This document shows positions 13,001 to 27,441 of a stretch of DNA of 64,000 nt, piece after piece. Below the pieces are notes generated by a model. The model was not told the DNA's origin and searched no databases. It worked only from the letters and a program-made list of their open reading frames with translations. Source of the stretch: Aquila chrysaetos chrysaetos. Its lineage: Eukaryota; Chordata; Aves; Accipitriformes; Accipitridae. Within the stretch, counting starts at the first letter, position 1, and each line of letters begins with the position of its first letter. The stretch is taken from the NCBI RefSeq assembly GCF_900496995.4, contig NW_024470381.1:434001-498000 (forward strand), given 5' to 3'. The position numbers and the translations under genes are program-made.

Positions 13001-14414
13001 GGGATATGCAGCCCAGTGGCTTCATCATCCCCAAGGTGCTGCTCATTAGCTGAGGCTGATTCCTCATTAATCGCTCCCAATTAATCACGGATTGCATTGC
13101 TCGATCATTGATCATCAATGGCATGACCCTTCACCACCACCGTTGATCAGAAATCATTCTTAACCGCAAGATGTTCTGCGTTATCGGCTATTAATTGCAT
13201 GATGCGCTTCATTACTGCTTATTGATTGCATGTCCACATGATAATCATTGATGATTGATCGTCCGACGTGCTTCATCATCGATCGACTGCCCCGCGAGCT
13301 GCATCAGTGCTTATCAACGGTGCGGCATGCTTAATCATTGACTATTAATTGCGCAACCTGCTTCACCCTCGCTTATCAATTGCTCGTTAATCATTGATTA
13401 GCGTTTGCACAGCCCTGATTTTTGATTACTGATGGCGTGGCATGGTTAAGCATTGATTATGGCCCCCCCGCAAGCCGCAGTTGGGGGCTGGGGGGGGGGG
13501 GGGGTCACCCGCGGCATCCCCCTCCCAGGGTTGCACCATCTACCCCATCCTGAGCTCGGCCCTGCAGGACCCCCGCCACTTCAAAAACCCTGAAGTCTTC
13601 GACCCCCATCACTTTTTGGATGAAAAGGGGGGGTTCAAGAAGAGCGAAGCCTTCTTGCCCTTCTCTGCAGGTGGGTGTTACGGATGCACGCACAACCAAA
13701 TCCAACAGGTGTTAAAGCTCAGATTTATTCTTCAGCAAAAGTTAGTTAGAAGTCCGGTAACATTTTCTAAAACCACAGGCTCAATGATGTAAAGAGAATT
13801 AATACTACACGGCCGACTTAAGAATCCCCAAGATTTAAAGTGATGACTCAAAACGCGCGTATCACTCTCTCCCTCGAGGAGTTACCTCGGGCGGTGCCCC
13901 GGCCCGACCCGAGGGGGAGTCCCCGACTGCCGACGTGTCCTCGGCGGGACCCCGTTTATACCCCTGTCGAATCTGACCTGTGGTCATTTAATTCTATCGG
14001 CCAGGAGGGTCACCTCGGTGTACCTGGCGCGTCTCGATTGGCCAGTTCAAATTTCAACCTGCGGCCTCCAGGGTTTCCTTCCCCTTCTCCCTGCCTGGAG
14101 AAGTTTCGTTTCCTGCTGGCAGGATGGGGGGGCGGGATGTACTGCCACAGTGGGTGGCACATAAAGACCCCCCCCCGCATTGGGGAGGGGGGACACACCC
14201 CCAGATGACCCCCCCCCCTCTTTTCACCACAGGGAAGCGTATGTGCCTGGGGGAGAGCCTGGCACGGGCGCAGCTCTTCCTCTTCCTCACCGCCATCCTG
14301 CAGCGCTTCCAGCTCCGGCACCCCCCCGGCCGCCCCCACCTCGACCTGCGTCCCGAAGTCAGCGGCATCATGAACATCCCCCGGCCCTTTGAGCTTTGCT
14401 TCTGCCCCTGCTGA
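4078..14414 (+). CDS. Cytochrome P450 family 2, intact, eight exons
   Basis: Heme-thiolate monooxygenase of the ER membrane, expected to work with NADPH-P450 reductase. Exons: 4078-4254, 11517-11829, 11916-12076, 12235-12411, 12629-12767, 12857-13035, 13529-13670, 14233-14414. They sum to 1470 bases (489 residues plus stop), phases agree and sites are GT/AG. Visible parts are an N-terminal anchor ([13 protein letters not shown]), the proline hinge (YPPGP), ETLR (ExxR) in the K helix, FDPHHF, and the heme loop [11 protein letters not shown] with its cysteine. Oddities: the usual exons 2 and 3 are fused, and the I-helix motif reads SGMEST where AGTETT is typical, so the catalytic threonine position is serine. 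A 7.1 kb antisense provirus fills intron 1 and a solo LTR lies in the last intron. RAB4B nearby suggests the mammalian CYP2A/B/F/G/S/T cluster; the subfamily is not assigned. Confidence 0.88.
4392..4970 (-). repeat. 3' LTR of the provirus
   Basis: 579 bp, plus-strand ends TGTCGTGG and CCAGGACA. The same LTR family occurs at 10926-11507, 16619-17198 and 53556-54137. Confidence 0.93.
5082..5151. repeat. AT/AC microsatellite inside the provirus
   Basis: About 70 bases of alternating (AT)n, (AC)n and (GT)n lie between the integrase region and the 3' LTR. It probably grew after integration. Confidence 0.9.
10289..10804 (-). other. 171-residue hydrophobic frame between primer site and gag
   Basis: An open frame inside the provirus lies upstream of gag rather than in the env position. 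It shows at least two strongly hydrophobic segments near its N-terminus ([20 protein letters not shown]) and another near the C-terminus ([15 protein letters not shown]), followed by a basic tail. I do not recognise the family. It could be an accessory membrane protein fossil or a chance frame. Confidence 0.4.
10926..11507 (-). repeat. 5' LTR of the provirus
   Basis: 582 bp, the partner of 4392-4970. Its outer edge lies 9 bases from the CYP2 exon that starts at 11517. Confidence 0.93.
13040..13455. repeat. AT-rich degenerate array of ATTGAT/TTAAT units in a CYP2 intron
   Basis: About 415 bases that contrast sharply with the GC-rich surroundings. Loose units of about 25-45 bases reuse TTAATTGC, TCATTGAT, TGCTTCATC and GCTTATCAA. 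Many ATTGATT/AATCATTGA strings resemble ONECUT/CUX or homeodomain sites, but no function is shown. Confidence 0.65.
13676..14149 (-). mobile_element. Solo LTR inserted 5 bases into the last CYP2 intron
   Basis: 474 bp, starting TGTTACGG and ending TGCCACA, flanked by the 5-base duplication GTGGG (13671-13675 and 14150-14154). It reads on the minus strand: the AATAAA signal (plus TTTATT near 13725) and TATAAAC (near 13953) are in LTR order. No internal region remains, so this is a product of LTR-LTR recombination. It resembles the 110-878 LTR in its ends but is a different, shorter family. Confidence 0.85.
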
Positions 14415-14739
14415 TGTGCCATCTCAGGGTTGGGGGAGGGCACATCACACCCCAGGATGGAGACACCCCCCCTCCTGATACGTTTGCACCCCTGCAGCGT
14501 AACGGCTTGTCCCCCCTATAAACAGCATTTTCCCTCTGCAACCCACGGCTGTGGCTCTGTGTCCCCCTCGGAGCCCTCCCTGGGACACACACACACACAC
14601 ACGAGACCGGTGACCCAGGGTGGGAGGGGGGGGTCTCGGTGACCCCAAATGGGAGCAGGGTCATCTCCCCCAAGCCTGTGGAAGCAAAGACATGGGATGC
14701 GTGGGGGAGAGCAAGGTGGCTTTACTTGGCGGGGGGGTT
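14415..14739. other. Tail-to-tail gap between the two CYP2 genes
   Basis: 325 bases holding the presumed 3' UTR of the upstream gene and a short (CA)n run near 14585. No canonical AATAAA was seen on either strand and nothing else is recognised. Confidence 0.5.
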
Positions 14740-15224
14740 TCAACGGGGGATGAGGGAGAGGCGATAGGGTCGGGGGATGTTCCCCAACCCGCTGGATTCG
14801 GGGGTGATGTCGATGGTGGCCTGGTCCTCCTCCGCCTTCAGCTGGAAATGCTGGAGGATACTGGTGAGGAAGATGAAGAGCTCCATCACGGCCAGGCCTT
14901 CGCCCAAGCACACGCGCTTCCCTACAAGGCAATGGCCGTCAGCGTCTCTTACCAGTGGGCTGGGGGTGGTCCATGGCCTCGTGCCCCCCCCCCATCTGCG
15001 GAGAAGGCCATGAAGGCGTCATTACGTTTGAAGCGTCCGTTCTCGTCCAAAAAGTGCCCGGGGTCGAAGGTCTGGGGGTTGGCAAACCGGCTGGGGTCAA
15101 ACTGGGATGTGCAGAGCAGCGGGATGACGTTCATGCCCTGGGTGCAGAGGGAGAGGGGGTCAGGGGGACCACAGCAGGTGGGGAGAGGGCTCCTGCAGTG
15201 CTCTGGGGACACGAGGGGCCCCAA

Positions 15225-15675
<451 letters not shown>

Positions 15676-16618
15676 TCAGCGCCGTGCCACCCCCCTCCCC
15701 GCCACCCTCTCGCCGTTCCCCCGGTACCTTCCACCTCGGGGTGCCGGAGCAGGATCCGGAGCCCATATTTGAGGGTGGAGCTGACGGTCTCGGTCCCCGC
15801 AAAGAAAAGGTTGACGGTGGTCTTGGAGAGCGTGTCCTCGGTGAAGTGGGTGTCGGGGTTCCCCTTCTCCTGCCGAGGGAGGGGGAGAAGGGCCCCCCCT
15901 AGTCGCACGCCAGTGCCGATGCTGGTTTTGGCACCCCGCGGGGAAGTTTGGCACGCCAGGGATGAGGCGGGTACCTGCTGCATCTTCAGGAGGAAGCAGT
16001 CAATGAAATCCCGGGGATTTTGGGGGTCCAACGTCTGCCGGTTCCTCCGCACCCGCTCCCCCACAAATTCGGCCAGCCGCAGGTAGTTGGCGTAGATCCG
16101 CTGGTGCGGCCCCGGCACAAACCGCATGATGTTGGGGAAGATGAAGAGCAGCTGCGGGAGGACAAGACGGTGAAACAGGTTGGGGGAACATGAGCCAGGG
16201 AAGGGGGGGCCCCCCAAATTCCCACCTGCCCCCAAGTTGAGCTCATCAGCTTCCAGTTGGCATTGATGAGCCCCATGAGGGCGAGGAACCGCTCGTCCCC
16301 GTACTCGAAGCGTTCCCCGAAAACCAGCCAGCAGATGATGTTGGAGCCAGCGCAGCTCAGCAGGAAAGTGGGGTCGAAGGGCTGCCCTAAAACTGGGGGG
16401 GGGGGGGGGGGGAAAGCACAGCATTAGGGCGGGGGGGGTCTCAGGGGGGACCGTACCGTGGGTCTGATAGAGCTGTTGGATCAGATGCTGGGCTTCCTCG
16501 CGGACTCGCTCCTCAGCACCGCGCTTGCCCATTCCGAAACTCTTCAAGGTGACGATGGCGAAGCGACGCAACTGCCGCCAGCGTTCCCCGTTCCCGTAGA
16601 CGATACCTGGAGCTGGGG

Positions 16619-17198
16619 TGTCCTAGTTTCAGCTGGGATAGAGTTAACTGTCTTCCTAGTAGCTGGTACAGTGCTATGTTTTGAGTTCAGTATGAGAAGA
16701 ATGTTGATAACACTGATGTTTTCAGTTGCTGCTAGTAGTGTTTAGACTAATGTCAAGGATTTTTCAGCTTCTCATGCCCAGCCAGCGAGAAAGCTGGAGG
16801 GGCACAAGAAGTTGGCACAGGACACAGCCAGGGCACCTGACCCAAACTGGCCAACAGGGTATTCCATACCATATGACGTCCCATCTAGTATAGGAACTGG
16901 GAAGTGGGGGCGGGGAATCGCCGCTCGGGGGACTAGCTGGGTGCCGGTCGGCGGGTGGTGAGCAATTGCACTACGCATCATTTGTACATTCCAATCCTTT
17001 CATTATTGCTGTTGTCATTTTATTAGTGTTATCATTATCATTATCCGTTTCTTCTTTTCTGTTCTATTAAACTGTTCTTATCTCAACCCGTGGGTTTTGC
17101 TTCTTTTTCCCGATTTTCTCCCCCATCCCACTGGGTGGGGGGGGAGTGAGTGAGCGGCTGCGTGGTGCTTAGTTGCTGGCTGGGGTTAAACCACGACA
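16619..17198 (+). mobile_element. Solo LTR in CYP2 pseudogene intron 2
   Basis: 580 bp, the same family as the provirus LTRs but in the opposite orientation (plus-strand TGTCCTAG to CCACGACA). It is flanked by a perfect 5-base duplication TGGGG (16614-16618 and 17199-17203). It is antisense to the host gene and 12 bases from the exon 3 acceptor. Confidence 0.93.
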
Positions 17199-17727
17199 TG
17201 GGGACACCCCCCCTCAAAAAAGGGGGTCAGACACCGCCAACGGCTCCCCAAAAAACCCCATGGCAACATCATGGGGGGTCTCACTGTTGCCACAGCTCCA
17301 CCGTTAGACAGCCAGGAAATCACCGCGGCCGCTGAACTCCTCGGCGTGGTCGATCAGAGCTTCCTTCAGCAGCCGGTACCCGCAGAGGACGACGCAGGGC
17401 CGGGAGCCCAGGTGGACGGTGAAAATCTCACCGTAGGTCTCGCTGAGCTGCGGGGAAAAGGATAAGGTTCGAGGGGGGGGGGGCATCCCAGCCTTGGAAC
17501 CCCCCCCAAATTTGAGTTCCCCCCTCCCCAGGGCTCACCTTGCGGAGGGAAGCGATGAGCTGGGTGTCACCTCCACTTGCAGCATGTTCCCCAGGAAGGG
17601 TAGGGGGGGGTCGGTCCGGGGGGTAGGTTGCCCCCCCGTCACCAGCCCCAAAGAAGCAGCAGCCCCCCGACACCCAGCACCAGGGCGATGCTCAGCACCC
17701 CGCTCGCCTCCATCCTCCTCACCTTGA

Positions 17728-17733
17728 TTTATA
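17728..17733 (-). promoter_or_regulatory. TATA-like box upstream of the CYP2 pseudogene
   Basis: The minus strand reads TATAAATC, only about 15 bases before the ATG at 17713. That is close for a normal leader, so it may be a coincidence or imply a very short 5' UTR. Confidence 0.3.
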
Positions 17734-18019
17734 GAGCCCCCCTCCCAACCCCCCCGATTAACCGACCCCGAAGGAACTGGTGGGACTGGCATCCCCACAC
17801 CCCCAGACACCCCAGGAGGGACGGACAGACAGACAGTAGCCCTGGTGCCATTCCCCTGCAGCTCGGGGATGGGGGGGGGGGGCCCAAATGCACCCCTGCA
17901 CCCCAACAGCACCCCAGGGAGGGGCATTTGGGGCAGGTACACCCCACCCTGGTTGCTCCCCCCCATAATACCCCCCCCCCCAAAAAGAACCAAACAGCGG
18001 AGCCGCACGCTGGAAAACA

Positions 18020-19323
18020 TTAATACTTTATGTACGAGAGTCACATTTTCACAGCCTGGAGGGGAAGGAAACTTGCTTTTTTTGGTGTTTCTTTTGCTTT
18101 TTTTTTTTTTTTTTTCCCCCTCCTTCCTTTTTCCAGAGGGGAAAAAAAAAAAAAACCCAAAAAGACCAAAAAACAAACTGGGACACAGCTCTGGCCCCCC
18201 CAGGAACCCCCCACCCTGGCAAGTGCAATAAATAACACAAAGAGAAGCAAAAAAGAAACACATGTCCCCACCACCACCACACACTTTGGGGTGGGGGACG
18301 GGGACCTGGGTGGAGGTGGATGGAGCTGGAGGGAGATGTTGTCCCCAAAGCGGGGGGGAATCAGAGCCCCTGCGGGTGCCTGGAGACCCCCACCCGCCCT
18401 GAGGGGCTCATCCTGCAGGGAGGAGGCAAGGGGGGGTCTGGGGACAGGCAAGTAGCTTCCAGCGCAGGCAAGTGAAGTCCCTGTCCCCCCCTCCCTGAAG
18501 TGACAGTGGAGGGTTAGACAACATTGTGTCCGTCGTGTTGTCATCCCCCCCCCCCCCCCAAATCCACCTTTTCTCACATGGTGGCGGGTGGGAAGTGGAA
18601 ATGCAAAGTGGAGACCACGCGCACACACACACACACAAAAAAAAACCAACAAAGGCAAAACCCAGGAAGCTGGGCAGGGACACACCCTCCCCCCTGCCCC
18701 AGCACTTGGGGACGAGCCATCCCTCTTGGCCACACTGCGGGGGGGGCCTGTCCCCCCACCCTGCGTGAGGCGGGGACCCCCCCCTTCATTCAAGCACCCC
18801 GAAACGTTGCCAGTAGCATCTCTGAGGAGTGTTTTGTTTTGTTTTTAAACAAGCTGAATACAACCCAACCTGCTTGTGGGGGCGTGTGTGGAGGGGGGGA
18901 CAACACACAACATAGCCCACCAGGCTGGCAGCCGCGGTGGTGGGGGGACGATGAGCAGTGGGCAAGGAGTGTTTGCCAGAAGCCACCTCGGTCAAATACA
19001 ATCAAAACAAGGCGTTTGCCACGGAGGTAAACTCGAGAGTCCCGGGGCTTCTTGGGATGAGAAGGGGGCAAATGGTACGGGGCGGGGGGGGGGGGGGCTC
19101 CTGGGGAAGCTGGGGGGGGCTCGGCGAGCGAGGCACGTGGTCCTGGCGGCAGGGAAAAAGAAAAACAAATGAGAAAAAAATAAGAGGTTTGTAGCGATGC
19201 CGTGACGCGGTGGGTGTCATCCAACCCCTTCTCCCACGGCCAGGGTGCAAGCTGGGGGGGCCGGGCAGCTCCCCCCCCCCCCCCCCCCCCCCGGCACGGG
19301 GGTCTCACCTTGGGCACAGGCGT
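18020..19323 (-). other. Probable long 3' UTR of RAB4B
   Basis: No coding signal follows the RAB4B stop at 19324. A CATAAA variant polyadenylation signal lies on the minus strand at 18027-18032, and no gene start intervenes. Homopurine/homopyrimidine and CA runs fill much of it. The extent is inferred. Confidence 0.45.
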
Positions 19324-22288
<2,965 letters not shown>

Positions 22289-22530
22289 GGCTGGAGCCGC
22301 TGGGCCGGGCCACCGCCGCCACCGGGCCGTACGGAAGGGAGCGGGCACAATATGGCGGCGCCCAGGCGAGCCGCTTCCGGGTTCTGCGCGCCTGCGCGGA
22401 GAGGTGGGCTCCAGGAGAAAGGCGGGGCCAGGCTCCAAGAAAGAAGGCGTGGCGAAGGCGCGTGGGAGGGGCTACAGGGGCGCCGGGATCCTCGGTCCTA
22501 AACTCCGCCCGGCCCTGAACCGCTCGGGGG
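22289..22530. promoter_or_regulatory. CpG-rich promoter of RAB4B
   Basis: Dense CpG sequence directly upstream of the RAB4B ATG, including an NRF1-like GCGCGCCTGCGCGG near 22387 and an ETS-type CTTCCGGG near 22374. The 3' end of SNRPA follows within 400 bases. Confidence 0.5.
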
Positions 22531-22667
22531 GGGGCCGTCCCCAAAGCCCCCCCCCCCCAAGCCCGGAGACACCCCCTCCCCCAGCCCCGGGGTCCCCCCA
22601 ATCCTGACCCTGGCCCCAACCCCCCCCCACCAGCAGCAGAGCAAACAAGCAGTAGGACACAGAGGGG

Positions 22668-22673
22668 TTTATT
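22668..22673 (-). terminator. AATAAA polyadenylation signal of SNRPA
   Basis: Plus-strand TTTATT, about 236 bases past the SNRPA stop, giving a short 3' UTR. Confidence 0.7.
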
Positions 22674-22908
22674 TCGGGGGTGTGTGTGGGTAAAGAGGCT
22701 CCAGGTGCAATGTCTGCAAAGAGACCCTGGGTACAATGCTTGGGGGGGAGGGGGGGGCAGACCCCCCCGGGGGTTGGAGAGGGGTGTGGGGGGTGATGGG
22801 TCAGCCACCTTGGGGCAAACTTACCTTTGGGGGGGGGGATGGGGGGAAAGGGGGGGTAGCAAGGGGGCTGGCGGGGGGGGTTTTGGGGGGTTGGGTTTGG
22901 GGGGGGGG

Positions 22909-24553
<1,645 letters not shown>

Positions 24554-25121
24554 GTCGGGCCGCCCCCCAGCCTGCAGGGAGAGATGGGGGGGCTGGAGGG
24601 GAGGCTGGGGGGGGGGGCTGGACCCCCTCCCCTTTAACCCCCCAACCCCCACGGGCTACTCGGGGAGGGAGGACACCCCCCCTGGTAGGAAAGCGGCCCC
24701 AGGGATGGGCAAAGGCTGTGTGGGGAGGTTGGAGAATGCCCCAGGCCCCCCCAGTGAGGAAGGGGTTACACCCCCCGGTAAAAAAAGGGTTAATCCCCCC
24801 CCGCCCCGGGGTCGCTCCACCCGTGTCCTCCCACCCCGTGGGGACATCGTGTGCTGGGTTAGAGCCTCCCCGAACCCCCCCCGGGCCCAGCGCGGCCCCT
24901 CACCGCCCGCCACCGCCTCAGCCGCGTGCACCGCCTCTAACCAGCCAATCGCCGCGCGGCAACGCCTCTCCCGCCCGCCCACCGCCGTCTCCTCCAATCA
25001 GAGCGAGGCGGGCAGCCGGGGCACTGGCCAATCACAACGAGGACGGCCTAGCCGGCGGGCGGGAGGGGAAACCTTTGACCTCTGACCTCGCGTTTCCGTC
25101 CCGCTGCCCTTTGACCTTCGT
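24554..25121. promoter_or_regulatory. Divergent promoter between SNRPA and ACTMAP
   Basis: CpG-rich sequence with three CCAAT boxes at 24945-24949, 24994-24998 and 25028-25032, the usual NF-Y arrangement of housekeeping bidirectional promoters. SNRPA leaves leftward, probably through a spliced 5' UTR (an AG acceptor on the minus strand near 24575), and ACTMAP leaves rightward. The same head-to-head pair exists in mammals. Confidence 0.7.
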
Positions 25122-26640
25122 ATGGCCCAGGTTCCGCCGCCGCCGCCGCCCCCCCCCCCGCCGGGCCGGGCCGGGTCGGGTCCGGTCCTACGGGACGCGC
25201 TGGAGCGGGTGGGGGCCGCGCTGGGGGAGGACGGCGGTGTTTGGGAGCTGCTGTGGTGGTGCTGGGAGAGGTGGGGGCCTGGGCGGGGGGGTCTTGGGCC
25301 CGGCCTGAACCGGGAGGGGGGAGGGTACACCCTACTGATTGGGGTGGGGGGCAGGTGTAGCAGGAGGATTCCCCCCCTCTCGGGGGGGGGAGGCTCACTG
25401 GGGCATCCCCCCCGGCTTAGGGGGTCCCCCCCATCCTGCCCCAGCTTCCTGGGGGGGATCCCCTGCCCCCCCCCCTCAGCCTCAGCAGCCCCCTGAAATG
25501 GCTCCTTTTCCACCGCCCGGCGCCGCCCCTCATCCAAGATGGACCCCAGTAAGTGGGGTTTTTTTGGGGGGGGGGCGCACATGGAACAATAAGGGGGTGC
25601 TGTACCCCTCCCCCAACCTGTGGGCCCCCCCCCCCCAAGGTGCGGGCTGGTGGCCCTATGGATGGCGGCGTCGCTGCTGGCCCCCACCCACGGCGTGGGG
25701 CTGGAGGAGCTGGTGGGGACGGCGCGGGAACGCGGCTTCACCGCCCGGGGCGAGATGTTCTCAGGTATGGCGAGGTGAGGGGGGGGACACACACCCTTTT
25801 TTGGGGTGGGGTGTGGGGGTTCTAGCGCCCCCCCCCCCCCCCCTCTAATTTTGTCCCCGCAGCGGCTGACATGGCGGCGCTGGCTGAGGAGCTTTTCCCT
25901 TGTCGCGCCGAGTTACTTTCGGGGGGTTTGGAAGGGTCCAACCGGCCTCGGATCTTGCGTCACCTCCTAGGGGGGCTCCCCCTCCTCGTGCCGTATCCTG
26001 CTGTCTTTTTTCTTTTTTGGGGGGGACACCCCAATTCACCCCGATATCCCTCCTAAACCCCCCCCCCCTTAACGTCACCCCAGCTACGACGAGGACAGTA
26101 ACCACGAACCTTGCTGCCGTCGCGGCCACAAAGCTCACTGGGCTGTGCTGACGGGTAAGGGGGGGGGAAGGCTACTGCACCCCCCCAGGTGTGTGTTGGG
26201 GTCCCATTTGCAGCAGGGGGGGCACCCCAAGCGTGACAGTTCGTCCCCCCCTGTGTGTTCCCCTCCCACCAAGGTGTTTTGCTAGGCATCCGCAGCGAGG
26301 CGTTGAGCCCAAGCTACCGGCAAGATCCCGAAATCCCCAATCTCTTCCACCCCCCCTCGTCGTGGTTTAAGGGGGACGGAACGATATTGGGGGGGGGCGA
26401 AGAATTATTTGGGGGGGACACACACCCGATAGAGGGGGTGTTGGTGTTGGCGCAGCAGGGGAAGAGCCCCCGTTGTCAACTTTGGGGGTTTGGGGGGGCT
26501 TCACGGCAGCAATGCGCAGCTGAAGGAGCTGAGCCCCCACCGGGAGAACGACGGCCACCGTTACGTCCTCCCCCCGGGGGGGCTGGGGGTCGGCCTGAGG
26601 GGGAGGGTCGTGCTGCTGCACCCCCGAATAGAGGGGGGGC
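25122..26640 (+). CDS. ACTMAP: ACTMAP (C19orf54), actin maturation protease
   Basis: Cysteine aminopeptidase that removes the acetylated N-terminal residue of nascent actin. Exons: 25122-25270, 25489-25548, 25640-25764, 25863-25992, 26084-26154, 26274 to about 26630. Exon phases agree. The start [14 protein letters not shown] is a proline run, as in the human protein. Conserved stretches: LIQDGPQCGLVALWMA (putative catalytic cysteine), GEMFSAADMAALAEE, RHLLGGLPLLVPYDED, RRGHKAHWAVLTGVLLG (putative catalytic histidine), then NAQLKELSPHRENDGHRYVL. In the last exon a seven-G run shifts the frame by one before the NAQLKEL block, so the C-terminus and stop are uncertain. AATAAA at 26658 closes the gene. 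The orthology call is strong; the broken frame is probably a homopolymer-length error. Confidence 0.9.
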
Positions 26641-26657
26641 ACACAGCCCCCCCCCTC

Positions 26658-26663
26658 AATAAA
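26658..26663 (+). terminator. AATAAA polyadenylation signal of ACTMAP
   Basis: Canonical hexamer just past the last coding block, giving a very short 3' UTR. Confidence 0.75.
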
Positions 26664-26699
26664 TGGGGCTGGTTGAAGGAAAGGTCTGGGGGGACACGA

Positions 26700-27175
26700 C
26701 TGGTGTTGGTTGTGCTGTTTTGAGGGGCTTTTAGGGGTGGGGGTTTCCCCTCCTGGGGGGGGGTCTGGGGGTTGGGGGGGTCCCTGGGGGGGTTCAGAGG
26801 GGTGGGGGGTCTTTGGTGTTGGTTGTGCTGTTTTGAAGGGGTTTTGGGGGGTGTTAGGGTGGGGGTTCCCCCCTCTGGGGGGGGTTTCTGGGGGTTCAGG
26901 GGGTTCCCGGGGTGGGGAGGGATGTTCAAGGGGGCAGGGGCGAGTCCCCAGTGTCGGTTGTGCTGTTTTGGGGGGGGGGTCCTGGGGGGAGGTGGGGGCT
27001 GCCCTCCCCCCGGGGGTCTCCCTGAGGGTTGGGGGGGTTCTGGGGGGGGTCCTGGGGGGTGTGGGGGGGGTCCCAGGTGTCGGTTGTGCTGTCTTGGGGG
27101 GATCCTGGGGGTTTTAGGCGTGGGGGTCCCCCCTCCTGGGGGGTCTCTCTGGGGGTTGGGGGGGTCCCCAGGACA
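26700..27175. repeat. G-rich minisatellite between ACTMAP and COQ8B
   Basis: Four units of about 110-135 bases, each holding GTGTTGGTTGTGCTGTTTTG or a close variant (near 26702, 26816, 26945 and 27078), followed by G runs. Plus-strand G runs make it a strong candidate for G-quadruplex formation. Confidence 0.9.
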
Positions 27176-27208
27176 AGGGACACGGGGGGGGGGGAAATGT
27201 CCTGGGAC

Positions 27209-27246
27209 GCATGCGCAGTGGGAGCGGCGCTTCCGCGCATGCGCGC
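27209..27246. promoter_or_regulatory. Twin NRF1-type sites upstream of COQ8B
   Basis: GCATGCGCAG at 27209-27218 and GCGCATGCGCGC at 27235-27246, followed by an ETS-type CCGGAAG near 27319. NRF1 commonly drives nuclear genes for mitochondrial proteins, which fits COQ8B, whose ATG is about 200 bases downstream. Confidence 0.6.
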
Positions 27247-27441
27247 TGCCGGTATGGGTGGGGCCCCCGCAAGTCCTCCTCCTCTCCCATTGGTGGGAGG
27301 TGGGGAGGGCGGAGCCGCAAACCCGGAAGCGCCGGGAATGGCGCGGAGAGGACCGAACGTGAACGGAGCTGACCGGACCGGGCACCCTGGTGCCCTTTGA
27401 CCCCTGACCCCTCCCCTCCGCTTCTCCTGAACCCCTTCCCC

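Noticed and set aside
18049-18800. Lys/Phe-rich frames near the RAB4B 3' end
   Set aside because: They arise from poly-A/T and CA runs in the probable 3' UTR.
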